A stretch of DNA of 35,634 nt from positions 1-35,634 of the IMG/VR virus record IMGVR_UViG_3300027963_000175. One strand, written 5' to 3'. The first letter of the stretch is position 1. Each line of letters opens with the position of its first letter. The notes beneath the pieces were generated by a model. It ran no database searches. It worked only from the letters and a program-made list of their open reading frames with translations, and was not told where the DNA came from. The stretch is from a virus. Made by a program: the position numbers and the translations under genes. Shown piece after piece: positions 20,742 to 29,251 of this stretch.

Positions 20742-21097
20742 GCGATACTATCGAACAATTCACGGAGGCTACCGGTATAAAAGCAGGAGTTGAAAAATTA
20801 GCGGAGGCAATCGGTTGGGATTGTGGATGTGACAAAAGAAAAGAAGCATTGAATCAAATGTTTCCATACCGAAAAATCAATTGTTTAAATGAAGAAGATT
20901 ACGAATACCTTAATTATTGGTTTAGCGTTGATCGCCATCAGGTTTCAATCTTGGAGCAAACGAAACTCCGTGAAATTTATTACAATGTTTTCGAAGAACG
21001 ATTAGAGCAAACGAGTTGTGATAGTTGCTGGAGGGATTACATTAGTCGTATTCGTAAAGTTTACATCGAGTATAAAAAAAATCAAGATGCCAATTGA
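20714..21097 (+). CDS. 127-aa Cys-containing conserved phage protein
   Basis: The N-terminus MAKRKPKGLGDTIEQFTEAT, then CGCDKRKEALNQMFPY, is a recurring pattern in Bacteroidota phages, where the gene sits shortly before the terminase genes. A CxC motif (37-39) and a CDSC motif near residue 101 could form a metal site. The rest is helical. Function unknown. It overlaps the sigma factor gene and the methyltransferase gene, so all three are co-translated. Confidence 0.65.
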   Translation: MAKRKPKGLGDTIEQFTEATGIKAGVEKLAEAIGWDCGCDKRKEALNQMFPYRKINCLNEEDYEYLNYWFSVDRHQVSILEQTKLREIYYNVFEERLEQTSCDSCWRDYISRIRKVYIEYKKNQDAN

Positions 21098-22274
21098 ATT
21101 AAAAAAGATTAGTGATATTAAATTGAATCCGAATAATCCAAGATTAATTAAGGATGATAAATTTAAAAAGTTAGTTCAGTCGATTAAGGATTTTCCCGAA
21201 ATGTTGGACATTCGTCCGATTGTCGTAAACAAAGATATGATAATCTTGGGTGGCAATATGAGGTACAGGGCTTGCAAAGAAGCAGGCATAAAAGAAATAC
21301 CGGTAATTGTTACTGATTTATCAGAGGAAAAACAAAGAGAATTTTTAATCAAGGATAATACAAGTGGAGGAGAGTGGGATTGGGATATGTTGGCCAACGA
21401 ATGGGATACCGATGAACTTGAAGCGTGGGGATTAGATTTGCCTTCGTTTGATATTGATGATTTAGGAACGGCAGAAGAAGATGATTACGATGTACCTGAT
21501 ACGATTGAAACGGATATTGTGTTAGGGGATTTGTTTGAGATTGGAGAACATAGATTGCTTTGTGGGGATTCAACGGATAGCGATGCGGTTGCAAAGTTAA
21601 TGGATGGCAATAAAGCTGATATAGCATTTACAAGTCCGCCATATAATGCTGGAGATAATGTGCGTGGCAAATTTTATGAAAATGATAATGATAATAAATC
21701 AAATGATGATTATGTTAAATTTTTATATGATTTTACTATAAATACTTTAAATAATTCAAAATATTCATTCGTTAATTTGCAAATTTTAGAAAGCAATAAA
21801 CAAGCTTTAATTAATTATCAATATCAACTTAAAGACCAAATAAAAGATATATTAATTTGGAATAAAAAACAATATCCACCACATATAAATAAGGGGACTT
21901 TTGGATGTAAATGGGAATATGTTTTTGCATTTTCTTATGATTCTAAAGGCCGTTCATTTCCTGCAAGTTGGCAAGGTAAATTTCCAAATGTAATTGAAAC
22001 TGAAAATGCTAGTGGTAATGATTATGCTCAAATTCATAAAGCAACATTTCTGATTGCATTTCCATCTTGGATATTTGAAAAAATGGATTTCGCAAAATTA
22101 ATATTAGATTTATTTATGGGGACAGGTACAACTATGGTAGCATCACATCAATTGAATCGTAAATGCTATGGAATGGAATTAGAACCGAAGTATTGCCAAG
22201 TGATAGTTGACCGAATGCAAAAATTAGATCCAACATTAGTAATTAAAAAAAACGGACAACCGTATGGCATATAA
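21087..22274 (+). CDS. ParB-like domain fused to an N6/N4 DNA methyltransferase
   Basis: A 395-aa fusion. Residues 1-105 are a ParB/Srx-type domain (NPNNPRLI, LGGNMRYRACKEAG, IKDNTSGGEWD). Residues about 140-395 are an amino-DNA methyltransferase with the catalytic TSPPYN motif at 182-187 before the AdoMet-binding DLFMGTGTT at 341-349, the beta-class order. It probably methylates phage DNA to escape restriction or to mark replication or packaging sites; target sequence unknown. The ATG at 21087 overlaps the previous stop; an earlier ATG at 21018 lies inside that gene. The central target-recognition part (about 190-290) is markedly AT-rich and Asn-rich. Confidence 0.9.
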   Translation: MPIELKKISDIKLNPNNPRLIKDDKFKKLVQSIKDFPEMLDIRPIVVNKDMIILGGNMRYRACKEAGIKEIPVIVTDLSEEKQREFLIKDNTSGGEWDWDMLANEWDTDELEAWGLDLPSFDIDDLGTAEEDDYDVPDTIETDIVLGDLFEIGEHRLLCGDSTDSDAVAKLMDGNKADIAFTSPPYNAGDNVRGKFYENDNDNKSNDDYVKFLYDFTINTLNNSKYSFVNLQILESNKQALINYQYQLKDQIKDILIWNKKQYPPHINKGTFGCKWEYVFAFSYDSKGRSFPASWQGKFPNVIETENASGNDYAQIHKATFLIAFPSWIFEKMDFAKLILDLFMGTGTTMVASHQLNRKCYGMELEPKYCQVIVDRMQKLDPTLVIKKNGQPYGI

Positions 22275-22635
22275 AACTGACGATTTATTAAAACAATCAT
22301 TGGCAGCAATTGAAAAGCATAAGTTATTTTTTATTGAGGATATTGTGGCTTATTTACCTTGCTCAAAGGAAACATTTTACCAGCATAAACTGCACGAATC
22401 TGACGCATTAAAATCTGCTTTATTAAAAGTCAAAACCGAAATCAAAGTTTCAATGCGATCTAAATGGTACAAGTCAGAGAATCCAACTTTACAAATGGGA
22501 TTAATGAAACTGATTGCATCGCCAGAGGAATTGAAGCAGTTATCAATGACTCACGTTGAAAGTAATAATACGCACGAAGTAAAGGAATTTAATCTAAGTG
22601 ATTTGGTAAAATTCAAGAATGATTCTTCTAAATGA
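22264..22635 (+). CDS. terS: Terminase small subunit candidate
   Basis: A 123-aa protein directly before and overlapping the large terminase gene. The N-terminal half has a helix-turn-helix-like region (FFIEDIVAYLPCSKETFYQH) suited to recognising the packaging site; the rest is helical (oligomerisation) with an acidic/polar tail. The family is not explicit in the sequence, so the call rests on position, size and the DNA-binding motif. Confidence 0.75.
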   Translation: MAYKTDDLLKQSLAAIEKHKLFFIEDIVAYLPCSKETFYQHKLHESDALKSALLKVKTEIKVSMRSKWYKSENPTLQMGLMKLIASPEELKQLSMTHVESNNTHEVKEFNLSDLVKFKNDSSK

Positions 22636-23821
22636 TAAGTGGAAAGCGTTATTTAATGATACACGATATTTTATAATTTCGGGAGGCCGTGGTTCATCCA
22701 AATCGTTTGGAGTTGGAACGTTTACAAGTTTACTTTCATTTGAAAAGGGCCACAAGATTTTATTTACAAGACAGACAATGACATCGGCTCACTTGTCAAT
22801 CATTCCCGAGTTTCAGCAAAAAATTGAGTTACTAGAATCAGAAGACAAATTTGAAATAACAAAGACCGATATATTAAATAAGCAATCAGGAAGCGAGATA
22901 ATATTTAGGGGTTTAAAGACATCGTCAGGCGATCAAACTGCAAATTTAAAGTCGTTACAAGGAGTAACGGATTGGGTGCTCGAGGAGGCAGAGGAATTAA
23001 CGGACGAGGCTACATTTGACAAGATTAACTTATCGGTTAGACAAAAGGGAGTTCAGAATAGAATTATTATTATTTTTAATCCAACAACAAAAGAACATTG
23101 GATTTATAAACGATTCTTTGAACAAGAAGGGGTGGAAGGTGGATTCAATGGTGTAAAAGGAAACATAACATACATTCATACAACTTATGAAGATAATATT
23201 GAGCATTTAGATAAATCATTTTTAGATGAGGTACAAAGGATTAAAGAAACCAATCCAAAGAAATACCAGCATGCAATATTAGGGGGATGGTTGGACAAAG
23301 CGGAAGGGGTTGTGTTTACAAATTGGCAGTTTGGCCCATTCAATCCGAATGGTTTACAAACATCATTTGGAATGGACTTTGGATTCTCCATTGATCCAGA
23401 TGCGTTGACGGAAGTGGCAATTGACAAGACCAAGAAAATCATTTATATCAAAGAGGTAATTTATGAACGTGGTTTAAAAACTCACGTTTTGGCTAAGTTG
23501 ATGAAAGACAAAGTTGGGGGCGGTTTGATTATTGCAGATTCAGCAGAGCCAAGATTGATTGATGATTTAAAGTACCAGGGAATAAATATTCAACCAGTAA
23601 AGAAAGGTACGATTGAATCGGGAATTGTAAGGATGCAAGACTACCAAATTATTCTTGATCCGCAGTCGACCAATTTAGCGAAAGAATTTAATAACTATTG
23701 TTATTTAAATAAGGCAAGCAAACTATATATTGACGACTGGAACCACGGAATAGATTCGGCAAGGTACAATATCATTTACCACTTAGATAATCCAAACCAA
23801 GGCAATTATCACATTTATTAA
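22619..23821 (+). CDS. terL: Terminase large subunit
   Basis: A 400-aa packaging motor of the PBSX/Terminase_3 type. ATPase: Walker A GGRGSSKS (22-29), Walker B WVLEEAEE (119-126, catalytic Glu 122/123), then the coupling motif IIFNPTT. Nuclease: D253 (GMDFGF), D307 (IADSAEPR) and D379 (HGIDSARY) as the metal-binding acids of the RNase H-like domain. All key residues are present. It packages concatemeric DNA through the portal, though the portal gene is encoded far away (7462-9222). Overlaps the small subunit gene by 17 bases. Confidence 0.96.
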   Translation: MILLNDKWKALFNDTRYFIISGGRGSSKSFGVGTFTSLLSFEKGHKILFTRQTMTSAHLSIIPEFQQKIELLESEDKFEITKTDILNKQSGSEIIFRGLKTSSGDQTANLKSLQGVTDWVLEEAEELTDEATFDKINLSVRQKGVQNRIIIIFNPTTKEHWIYKRFFEQEGVEGGFNGVKGNITYIHTTYEDNIEHLDKSFLDEVQRIKETNPKKYQHAILGGWLDKAEGVVFTNWQFGPFNPNGLQTSFGMDFGFSIDPDALTEVAIDKTKKIIYIKEVIYERGLKTHVLAKLMKDKVGGGLIIADSAEPRLIDDLKYQGINIQPVKKGTIESGIVRMQDYQIILDPQSTNLAKEFNNYCYLNKASKLYIDDWNHGIDSARYNIIYHLDNPNQGNYHIY

Positions 23822-23852
23822 GACGAAATATTAACAAATTTGTTTATACCAT

Positions 23853-24527
23853 ATGAAAGTAAAAATTTCAATCCCGACAGATTTAAGTGAGATTAAATTA
23901 AGTCAGTACCAAAAGTTTTTAAAGATTGTAAAGGAAAACGAGGAATCTGATTTCTTAAATCATAAAATGATTCAAATCTTTTGCAATATTGATTTGAACG
24001 TAGTTGATGCAATGAAGCAGAAGGATGTCGAGGACGCAGTAAATACGATTGGAAGTTTATTCAAGCAATTGCCTCCACTATCTCAAAAGTTTGAATTAAA
24101 CGGAACGACATTTGGATTTATTCCAAACTTAGATGATATGTCCGCAGGGGAGTATATGGATTTAGATAATTATGCAATCAATTGGGATGAGATGCACAAG
24201 GCGATGGCGGTTTTATATCGACCAATAAAGCAGAAGTTAGGGGATAAATATTTGATTGAAGATTACGAGGGAACGGACAAGTATTCCGAACTAATGAAGG
24301 ATGCACCTTTATATGTAGTTTTAGGGGCGATGGTTTTTTTTTGGCATTTAGGGAAAGAATTATTAACAAGTACGATTCATTATTTGGAACAGAGCCCGGC
24401 AATAGTTTCGATGAACAAAGCCAATTTGGAAAGCGGTGGGGTTGGTATTCTTCAATCTATGGACTTGCTCAGGGAGATGTTAGACGATTCGATGAAGTCA
24501 CTAAACTTTCCATTAACCAGTGTTTGA
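23853..24527 (+). CDS. Tail assembly chaperone, frame-0 product (gpG-like)
   Basis: A 224-aa soluble, helical protein preceding the neck and tail genes. Like lambda G/GT, it carries a slippery T run at 24335-24341, and a second frame (24341-24595) follows in -1. The chaperone coats the tape measure during tail assembly. About 163 residues are shared by both products; without slipping, translation continues 61 codons to the stop at 24527. The tape measure gene is encoded about 7 kb further on instead of directly after, an unusual separation. Confidence 0.8.
   Translation: MKVKISIPTDLSEIKLSQYQKFLKIVKENEESDFLNHKMIQIFCNIDLNVVDAMKQKDVEDAVNTIGSLFKQLPPLSQKFELNGTTFGFIPNLDDMSAGEYMDLDNYAINWDEMHKAMAVLYRPIKQKLGDKYLIEDYEGTDKYSELMKDAPLYVVLGAMVFFWHLGKELLTSTIHYLEQSPAIVSMNKANLESGGVGILQSMDLLREMLDDSMKSLNFPLTSV
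24335..24341 (+). promoter_or_regulatory. -1 programmed frameshift site (T TTT TTT)
   Basis: In frame 0 the codons are GTT TTT TTT TGG, inside a run of nine T (24334-24342), so both ribosomal-site tRNAs can re-pair one base back. The -1 frame then reads TTG GCA TTT AGG and stays open to 24595. I do not see an obvious downstream stem-loop. Confidence 0.8.
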
Positions 24528-24595
24528 CATTCCTAACATTTGAGAAACAAAAGAATGATTTGGAAATGAAGATGATAAAACAAAATAGACAATGA
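24341..24595 (+). CDS. Tail assembly chaperone, -1 frame extension (gpT-like)
   Basis: The 84 residues read after the shift (LAFRERIINKYDSLFGTEP...) include KRWGWYSSIYGLAQGDVRRF, then DEVTKLSINQCLTFLTFEKQ and a Lys/Glu helix, a pattern typical of the T-domain of siphovirus chaperones. It has no ATG start of its own (TTG only) and overlaps frame 0 by 187 bases, so it is best read as a fusion with the first 163 frame-0 residues (about 247 aa). In lambda the T domain contacts the tail tube protein and the tape measure. Confidence 0.8.
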   Translation: MAFRERIINKYDSLFGTEPGNSFDEQSQFGKRWGWYSSIYGLAQGDVRRFDEVTKLSINQCLTFLTFEKQKNDLEMKMIKQNRQ

Positions 24596-25047
24596 ACGGA
24601 TTTTATTACGCAGTAGGTACAATTAGGGATTATTTAAAAGCAAATGGCTTTATTAATACGGTCAGCACTGGGGACATTTATGATGTTGATTTGGCTAAAC
24701 AAACGATCTATCCTTATTGCCATATCATTGTAAATAATGCGACACCAAAGGAAAATAATTTGTCGTTCAATATTTCTGTATTGTTTATGGATTTGGTTGA
24801 TTTATCTAAAGCCGATAATATAAACGTATTTGATAACAATGATAATTTACTTGATGTCTTAAATACTCAATTGGCCTTAGCTAATAGAATGATTTCAGAT
24901 TTACGAAGGGGAGTTTTGTTTTCTAATTTAGTGCAATTAGATGGCGATGCGTTATGCGAACCATTCACGGATCGATTTGATAATAAGGTAGCCGGGTGGG
25001 CCGTTACTTTTGATTTGATTGTGCCAAACGATATGACTATCTGCTAA
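24592..25047 (+). CDS. Neck/tail completion protein candidate
   Basis: A 151-aa protein whose C-terminus GWAVTFDLIVPNDMTIC follows a pattern seen in tail-terminator or neck-like proteins of Bacteroidota phages. It also has a conserved beta strand set (YPYCHIIVNNATPKENN, FNISVLFMDLVD). It starts by ATGA overlap with the chaperone frame and ends sharing one base with the next start. Soluble, no catalytic motif. A role at the end of the tail tube is inferred from position. Confidence 0.6.
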   Translation: MNGFYYAVGTIRDYLKANGFINTVSTGDIYDVDLAKQTIYPYCHIIVNNATPKENNLSFNISVLFMDLVDLSKADNINVFDNNDNLLDVLNTQLALANRMISDLRRGVLFSNLVQLDGDALCEPFTDRFDNKVAGWAVTFDLIVPNDMTIC

Positions 25048-25580
25048 TGAATCAGTTAAAGGAAACGTATGCGGTAATTAAAAAATATAGGGATTATGTG
25101 ATTCAGCAATCACGTTCGAACTTATCTAAGGGCCGTAAAAATGTTTCTAAGGAACTATACAACTCATTAAAAGGCGAGATAGTCCAGGAGGATAACTATG
25201 CAATAGTTGGTTTTAGGATGGCCGAATATGGGCAGTACCAAGACCAAGGGGTTAAAGGAAAATTTAAGTCAGCCAAGGCCCCAAATAGTCCGTTTAAATT
25301 TGGAAGCGGTACCGGTAAACCTGGTGGATTATCGGAAGGGATTAACAAATGGGTTAAACAAAAGAAAATACAATTTAGAGATAAGAAAACGGGTAAATTT
25401 ATTTCATATCAATCAACGGCATCTATTATTAGTCGAAGTATTTATATGACGGGAATGAAGCCAAGTTTATTTTTTACAAAGCCATTTGAGGCGGGGTACA
25501 AAAAATACATTGAAACGGATTTAGCGAATGCCTTGGGGATTGATTTGGATACGATAATAGACTACAATTTAAAAAGATAA
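25047..25580 (+). CDS. HK97 gp10-like neck protein candidate
   Basis: A 177-aa basic protein. The centre AEYGQYQDQGVKG is the tyrosine/glycine segment typical of gp10-like neck proteins, followed by a Lys/Gly-rich loop (FKFGSGTGKPGG) and a C-terminal helix. It sits beside the completion protein in a standard neck pair. It starts within the previous stop and ends within the next start, so the four genes 24592-29250 form one tight translational unit. Confidence 0.65.
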   Translation: MNQLKETYAVIKKYRDYVIQQSRSNLSKGRKNVSKELYNSLKGEIVQEDNYAIVGFRMAEYGQYQDQGVKGKFKSAKAPNSPFKFGSGTGKPGGLSEGINKWVKQKKIQFRDKKTGKFISYQSTASIISRSIYMTGMKPSLFFTKPFEAGYKKYIETDLANALGIDLDTIIDYNLKR

Positions 25581-26698
25581 TGAAAACGATAAACGCACGA
25601 AGTCCGTATTTTATTTCAATTACTGGAAGCACAAATACGACTTTGCAATTATTCTTATGGAACGGATCGACGGAACCGGTATCGCATACTTATTCGTTTA
25701 CGAAGGCGGCCCCATCGGCAACACAAACCGAATCGAATTATGACATTAGTCCATATTTGCGTGAATACATTGAAAATATTAATTCGACTTATGATCCAAC
25801 ACCAGCGACAGAATCAAGCACATCGTTTGTAAACTTTAAAACGGTTGCATTTAGCAATGGAACAAATAGGACAAGTGCATTTAAAGCCCGAGTAATTGCA
25901 GATTCTGGAACCTATGAAGCTGATAATTGTCTTGGTTCATTTATGGGCGATTATCTTTTAGGTATTGGTGTAGATGGTTATAATAATTATTTGGGTGGCT
26001 ACAATCAAGGAAGTACGGCCGACATCGTGGCCTTAGCAGATACAAGCAAAGTAATAACCTACCTTGAAAATACGGATAACAAATATGTTAATTTGATTAT
26101 TAATCATACCGGTACAAATGTCACTGCTGATTATGTTACATCGGTAGGAACGACAAGTGTCACAATCTTATCATCCTCCGCAACAAAAAAGGTTTATAAT
26201 ATGAAAATTCCTTTAAAGTTGGTCGGATTTACATCTTCAAACGTGTTAAATATCAAAAGCAATGGCACCACGGTTTATACTTTCAACGTGGCACCGGTAT
26301 GCGAGCCAAAATATACTCCGGTTCTTTGTCAGTTTATTAATCGTTATGGAGGTTGGCAGTTCTTGACATTTTTCAAGGCCCAGGCGAGTTCAATAATGAT
26401 TGAAAAAATAAAGCATAATCTTTTACCTGATTCTGTTAATTATAACGCAAAACGTGGGCAATCTAAGTCATTTAATATCAATGGTTCGCAAAAAATTGTG
26501 TTAAATACTGGTTTTGTCGATCCGAATTATTCCGATTTAATACAAGATTTATTAATGTCTAATACCGTATTATTGGATAATGTGCCGGTTCTTGTTTCAT
26601 CAACTCAAAGCGACATTAAAACATCGTTAAAAGATAAAAATATCAATTACGAAATTGAATTTGAATACGCATTTAACTTAAAAAACACGGTAATTTAA
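25580..26698 (+). CDS. Tail structural protein with the DSGTYEADNC motif
   Basis: A 372-aa beta-rich protein. Its N-terminal 110 residues contain RVIADSGTYEADNCLGSF (about 97-114), matching motifs in the 144-aa and 80-aa proteins elsewhere in the genome. The middle is Ser/Thr/Asn-rich, and the C-terminal half has RYGGWQFLTFFKA and a SKSFNINGSQKI repeat-like strand region, consistent with a distal tail or baseplate protein. No enzyme motif. The adjacent gene is the large tail-tip protein. Confidence 0.6.
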   Translation: MKTINARSPYFISITGSTNTTLQLFLWNGSTEPVSHTYSFTKAAPSATQTESNYDISPYLREYIENINSTYDPTPATESSTSFVNFKTVAFSNGTNRTSAFKARVIADSGTYEADNCLGSFMGDYLLGIGVDGYNNYLGGYNQGSTADIVALADTSKVITYLENTDNKYVNLIINHTGTNVTADYVTSVGTTSVTILSSSATKKVYNMKIPLKLVGFTSSNVLNIKSNGTTVYTFNVAPVCEPKYTPVLCQFINRYGGWQFLTFFKAQASSIMIEKIKHNLLPDSVNYNAKRGQSKSFNINGSQKIVLNTGFVDPNYSDLIQDLLMSNTVLLDNVPVLVSSTQSDIKTSLKDKNINYEIEFEYAFNLKNTVI

Positions 26699-29250
26699 TG
26701 ATAATTGCAGCGATTTATATCTTTGTCGATGGCCTTTATAAGAGGATTGAATTATTTAACGACGAAAAAATCAGCGTTACAAGTTCAATTCAAAATATTA
26801 ATGATATATCAAAGGTATTTACGGACTATTCGCAGTCGTTTACGGTGCCTGCAAACAAGCACAATAACGAAATATTTAAGCATTGGTACGAAAATTCGAT
26901 TGATAATGGCTTTGATGCAAGAACAAGAAAGCCGGCATACATCGAAATAAATTCGGCATTATTTAGAAGCGGTAAAATTCAATTAGAAAAAGCCCAATTC
27001 AAAAATAATCAAATCGATAATTATCAAATTACGTTCTTTGGTAGTTTACTTTCATTAAAGGATTTATTTGGTGGTAAGTTCCTTCGTGACTTTGACTATT
27101 CGGCTTACAATTTTACTTATACCGGTGCCGTTGTAAAAACTCGAGTTACTGGAGGAGTTACAAACGATGTAAAATTTCCTTTGATTACATCGGATAATAA
27201 TTGGACTTATAACACGAATGGAGGAATAAAAGCGGATTGGGATATTACAAAAAATTCACATCCGATTCATCATCACGATTTATTCCCAGCGATGAGGGTA
27301 AGTAAGATCGTGGATTCTATTGCGTCGGGTTTAGGTATTACAATTCAAGGTAATTCAAGTAATAATTTTTTAGATGATGCAAGGTATAAAAATGCTTTTC
27401 TTTGGCTAAAAAATACAGATACATTTACCTTAAAACAAACACCACAAAGAATCAATTTCCAAACTAACACAAGTACGGTTGGAACTCAAGGAATTTTTGT
27501 TGTAGGTGGTTCAAATCCTGATCACTTAGATTATGTAAAGCCCGAAAGTCCAGCTTATTTAAGTAAGTCAAATATTAAACTAACTTTCACGACATCGGGA
27601 ACTGAATTTTATTTATATGTTTATAAAAATGGAATTAAACTAAGCGAGCAAAGTTATTTAACGCAGACAAGTCAAATGACATTGTCCGCACCTTTGGAAG
27701 ATTCGGGAGTTTACACGTTTTACGTTTCTTCGGCCTCCGCAGTTACTTACACATCGGTTTATGAATTTGAAACAAGGGATTCAATAACAACAAACATTGT
27801 AAGCGATGTAACGTGTACCGGAACAAGTCAGACAACCACCACGACTTTAAACGTGGCGGATTATATGCCTGATATGAAGGCAGAAGATTTCTTTAGCGGA
27901 ATCTTAAAAATGTTTAATTTAACTTGTTTCTCAGTTTCGGATGGAGTTTACCAGGTTGAACAAATTGAAAATTGGTATTCAAACGGAACGGTTAGGGATA
28001 TTTCAAAATATGTTATTAGCGATGAAATAAATATTGAACGAGTAAAGCCATACAAAGCAATTACGTTTCAATACGAGAAATGCGAGAATATTTTGGCAAC
28101 GGAATATCTTTCACGATCTGCGGTTCCATATGGAGATTTGAAATACACATTGAATAACGATGGCGAGGAGTTCGAAATTAGTTTGCCTTTTGAAAATATG
28201 CCATTTCAAAAGTTTACTAATACTAATTTGCAAGTTGGTTATTCTTTGAAGCATGATCTAAATCAATACATTCCTAAACCCGTAATTCTTTATGATTACA
28301 ATACGATTCAAAGTTGCGATTTTCATTTTAATGATGGGAGTTCTACTACTAATGTTACTACCTATAATCTTTTTGGACAAGATACTCTCGTTAGCGGTCA
28401 AGTAAATACAATTAATTTCGGGGCCCAACAAAGTACGTTCACGGATGCAATTGAAACACGTTCTTTATTTAATAATTATTACCTTAATTATTTAGCCAAT
28501 ATCTTCACGGACAAGGCAAGAATATTAAAATTAAAAGCAATATTTCCAATTAGTTTATTGAATGCCTTGAAGCTGAATGATCGTTTAATTATTCGTGATA
28601 AAAGGTATGTGATTAATCAATTTACAACGGATTTGGCTACTGGAGAAGTTGATTTGGAATTGCTCAATGATTTCCGTGTTGCTTCAACTATTCCTGACCC
28701 AATTACTTACTATTCGTTTTCGGTAAGCAATAACAATTCTGCAAACTACACGAATGCGTGTGCTGAATCGACCTATCCATTATTAATCTACGGAACAAAT
28801 CCAACATTTGAAAGTAATTTGACATTTTACACAAGTGCCGGGGCCTTATTCAATGGTGGTAATTATTACTTTAAAACAAGTCTAAATAAATATGTTCAAA
28901 TTAATACTGTTGGTATTGCTTCTAATTTTGGTTCTTGTGGATCAGCACCAACCCCGACTTTAAATTCATTTAGTGTCACGAATGCAAGTTCAGCTTCATC
29001 GGTGGAGGCTTGCCCAATAACTGATTATTCATTGACTTTATACGGAGAAGCGACACCATTGTACACGAATGTCGTTGTTTACGGAAACAATACCGGAACA
29101 CTAATTCCTTTTGTTGGTAATAATTACGTGTATCATTGCAACGATGGAACGTGGGTGCAAATTAATTCAAGTGGAGTTATAACGACTTGGGGAACTTGTT
29201 CATTTATTCCGCCAGCGATTGAAACATTTACATTCTATACTTTAAAATAA
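26698..29250 (+). CDS. Tail-tip / baseplate hub protein with tandem C-terminal domains
   Basis: An 850-aa protein. The N-terminal part (about 1-110: LYKRIELFNDEKISVTSSI, SFTVPANKHNN) resembles tail-hub proteins of Bacteroidota siphoviruses. The middle (about 110-670) is beta-rich. From about 671 there are two tandem domains of about 80 residues, each opening with a (Y/L)xSF(S/T)V-like strand, with a Cys near residue 20 and closing in GxxxxxG(S/T)C. The last residues (IETFTFYTL) look like the start of a third, truncated copy. The domains probably lie outside the virion and bind the host surface. Confidence 0.65.
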   Translation: MIIAAIYIFVDGLYKRIELFNDEKISVTSSIQNINDISKVFTDYSQSFTVPANKHNNEIFKHWYENSIDNGFDARTRKPAYIEINSALFRSGKIQLEKAQFKNNQIDNYQITFFGSLLSLKDLFGGKFLRDFDYSAYNFTYTGAVVKTRVTGGVTNDVKFPLITSDNNWTYNTNGGIKADWDITKNSHPIHHHDLFPAMRVSKIVDSIASGLGITIQGNSSNNFLDDARYKNAFLWLKNTDTFTLKQTPQRINFQTNTSTVGTQGIFVVGGSNPDHLDYVKPESPAYLSKSNIKLTFTTSGTEFYLYVYKNGIKLSEQSYLTQTSQMTLSAPLEDSGVYTFYVSSASAVTYTSVYEFETRDSITTNIVSDVTCTGTSQTTTTTLNVADYMPDMKAEDFFSGILKMFNLTCFSVSDGVYQVEQIENWYSNGTVRDISKYVISDEINIERVKPYKAITFQYEKCENILATEYLSRSAVPYGDLKYTLNNDGEEFEISLPFENMPFQKFTNTNLQVGYSLKHDLNQYIPKPVILYDYNTIQSCDFHFNDGSSTTNVTTYNLFGQDTLVSGQVNTINFGAQQSTFTDAIETRSLFNNYYLNYLANIFTDKARILKLKAIFPISLLNALKLNDRLIIRDKRYVINQFTTDLATGEVDLELLNDFRVASTIPDPITYYSFSVSNNNSANYTNACAESTYPLLIYGTNPTFESNLTFYTSAGALFNGGNYYFKTSLNKYVQINTVGIASNFGSCGSAPTPTLNSFSVTNASSASSVEACPITDYSLTLYGEATPLYTNVVVYGNNTGTLIPFVGNNYVYHCNDGTWVQINSSGVITTWGTCSFIPPAIETFTFYTLK

Positions 29251-29251
29251 T

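Noticed and set aside
24334-24342. Sequencing error in the nine-T run merging two genes
   Set aside because: The overlap geometry, T TTT TTT phase and T-domain character match known chaperone frameshifting, so a biological slip is favoured over an indel, though reads could still show otherwise.
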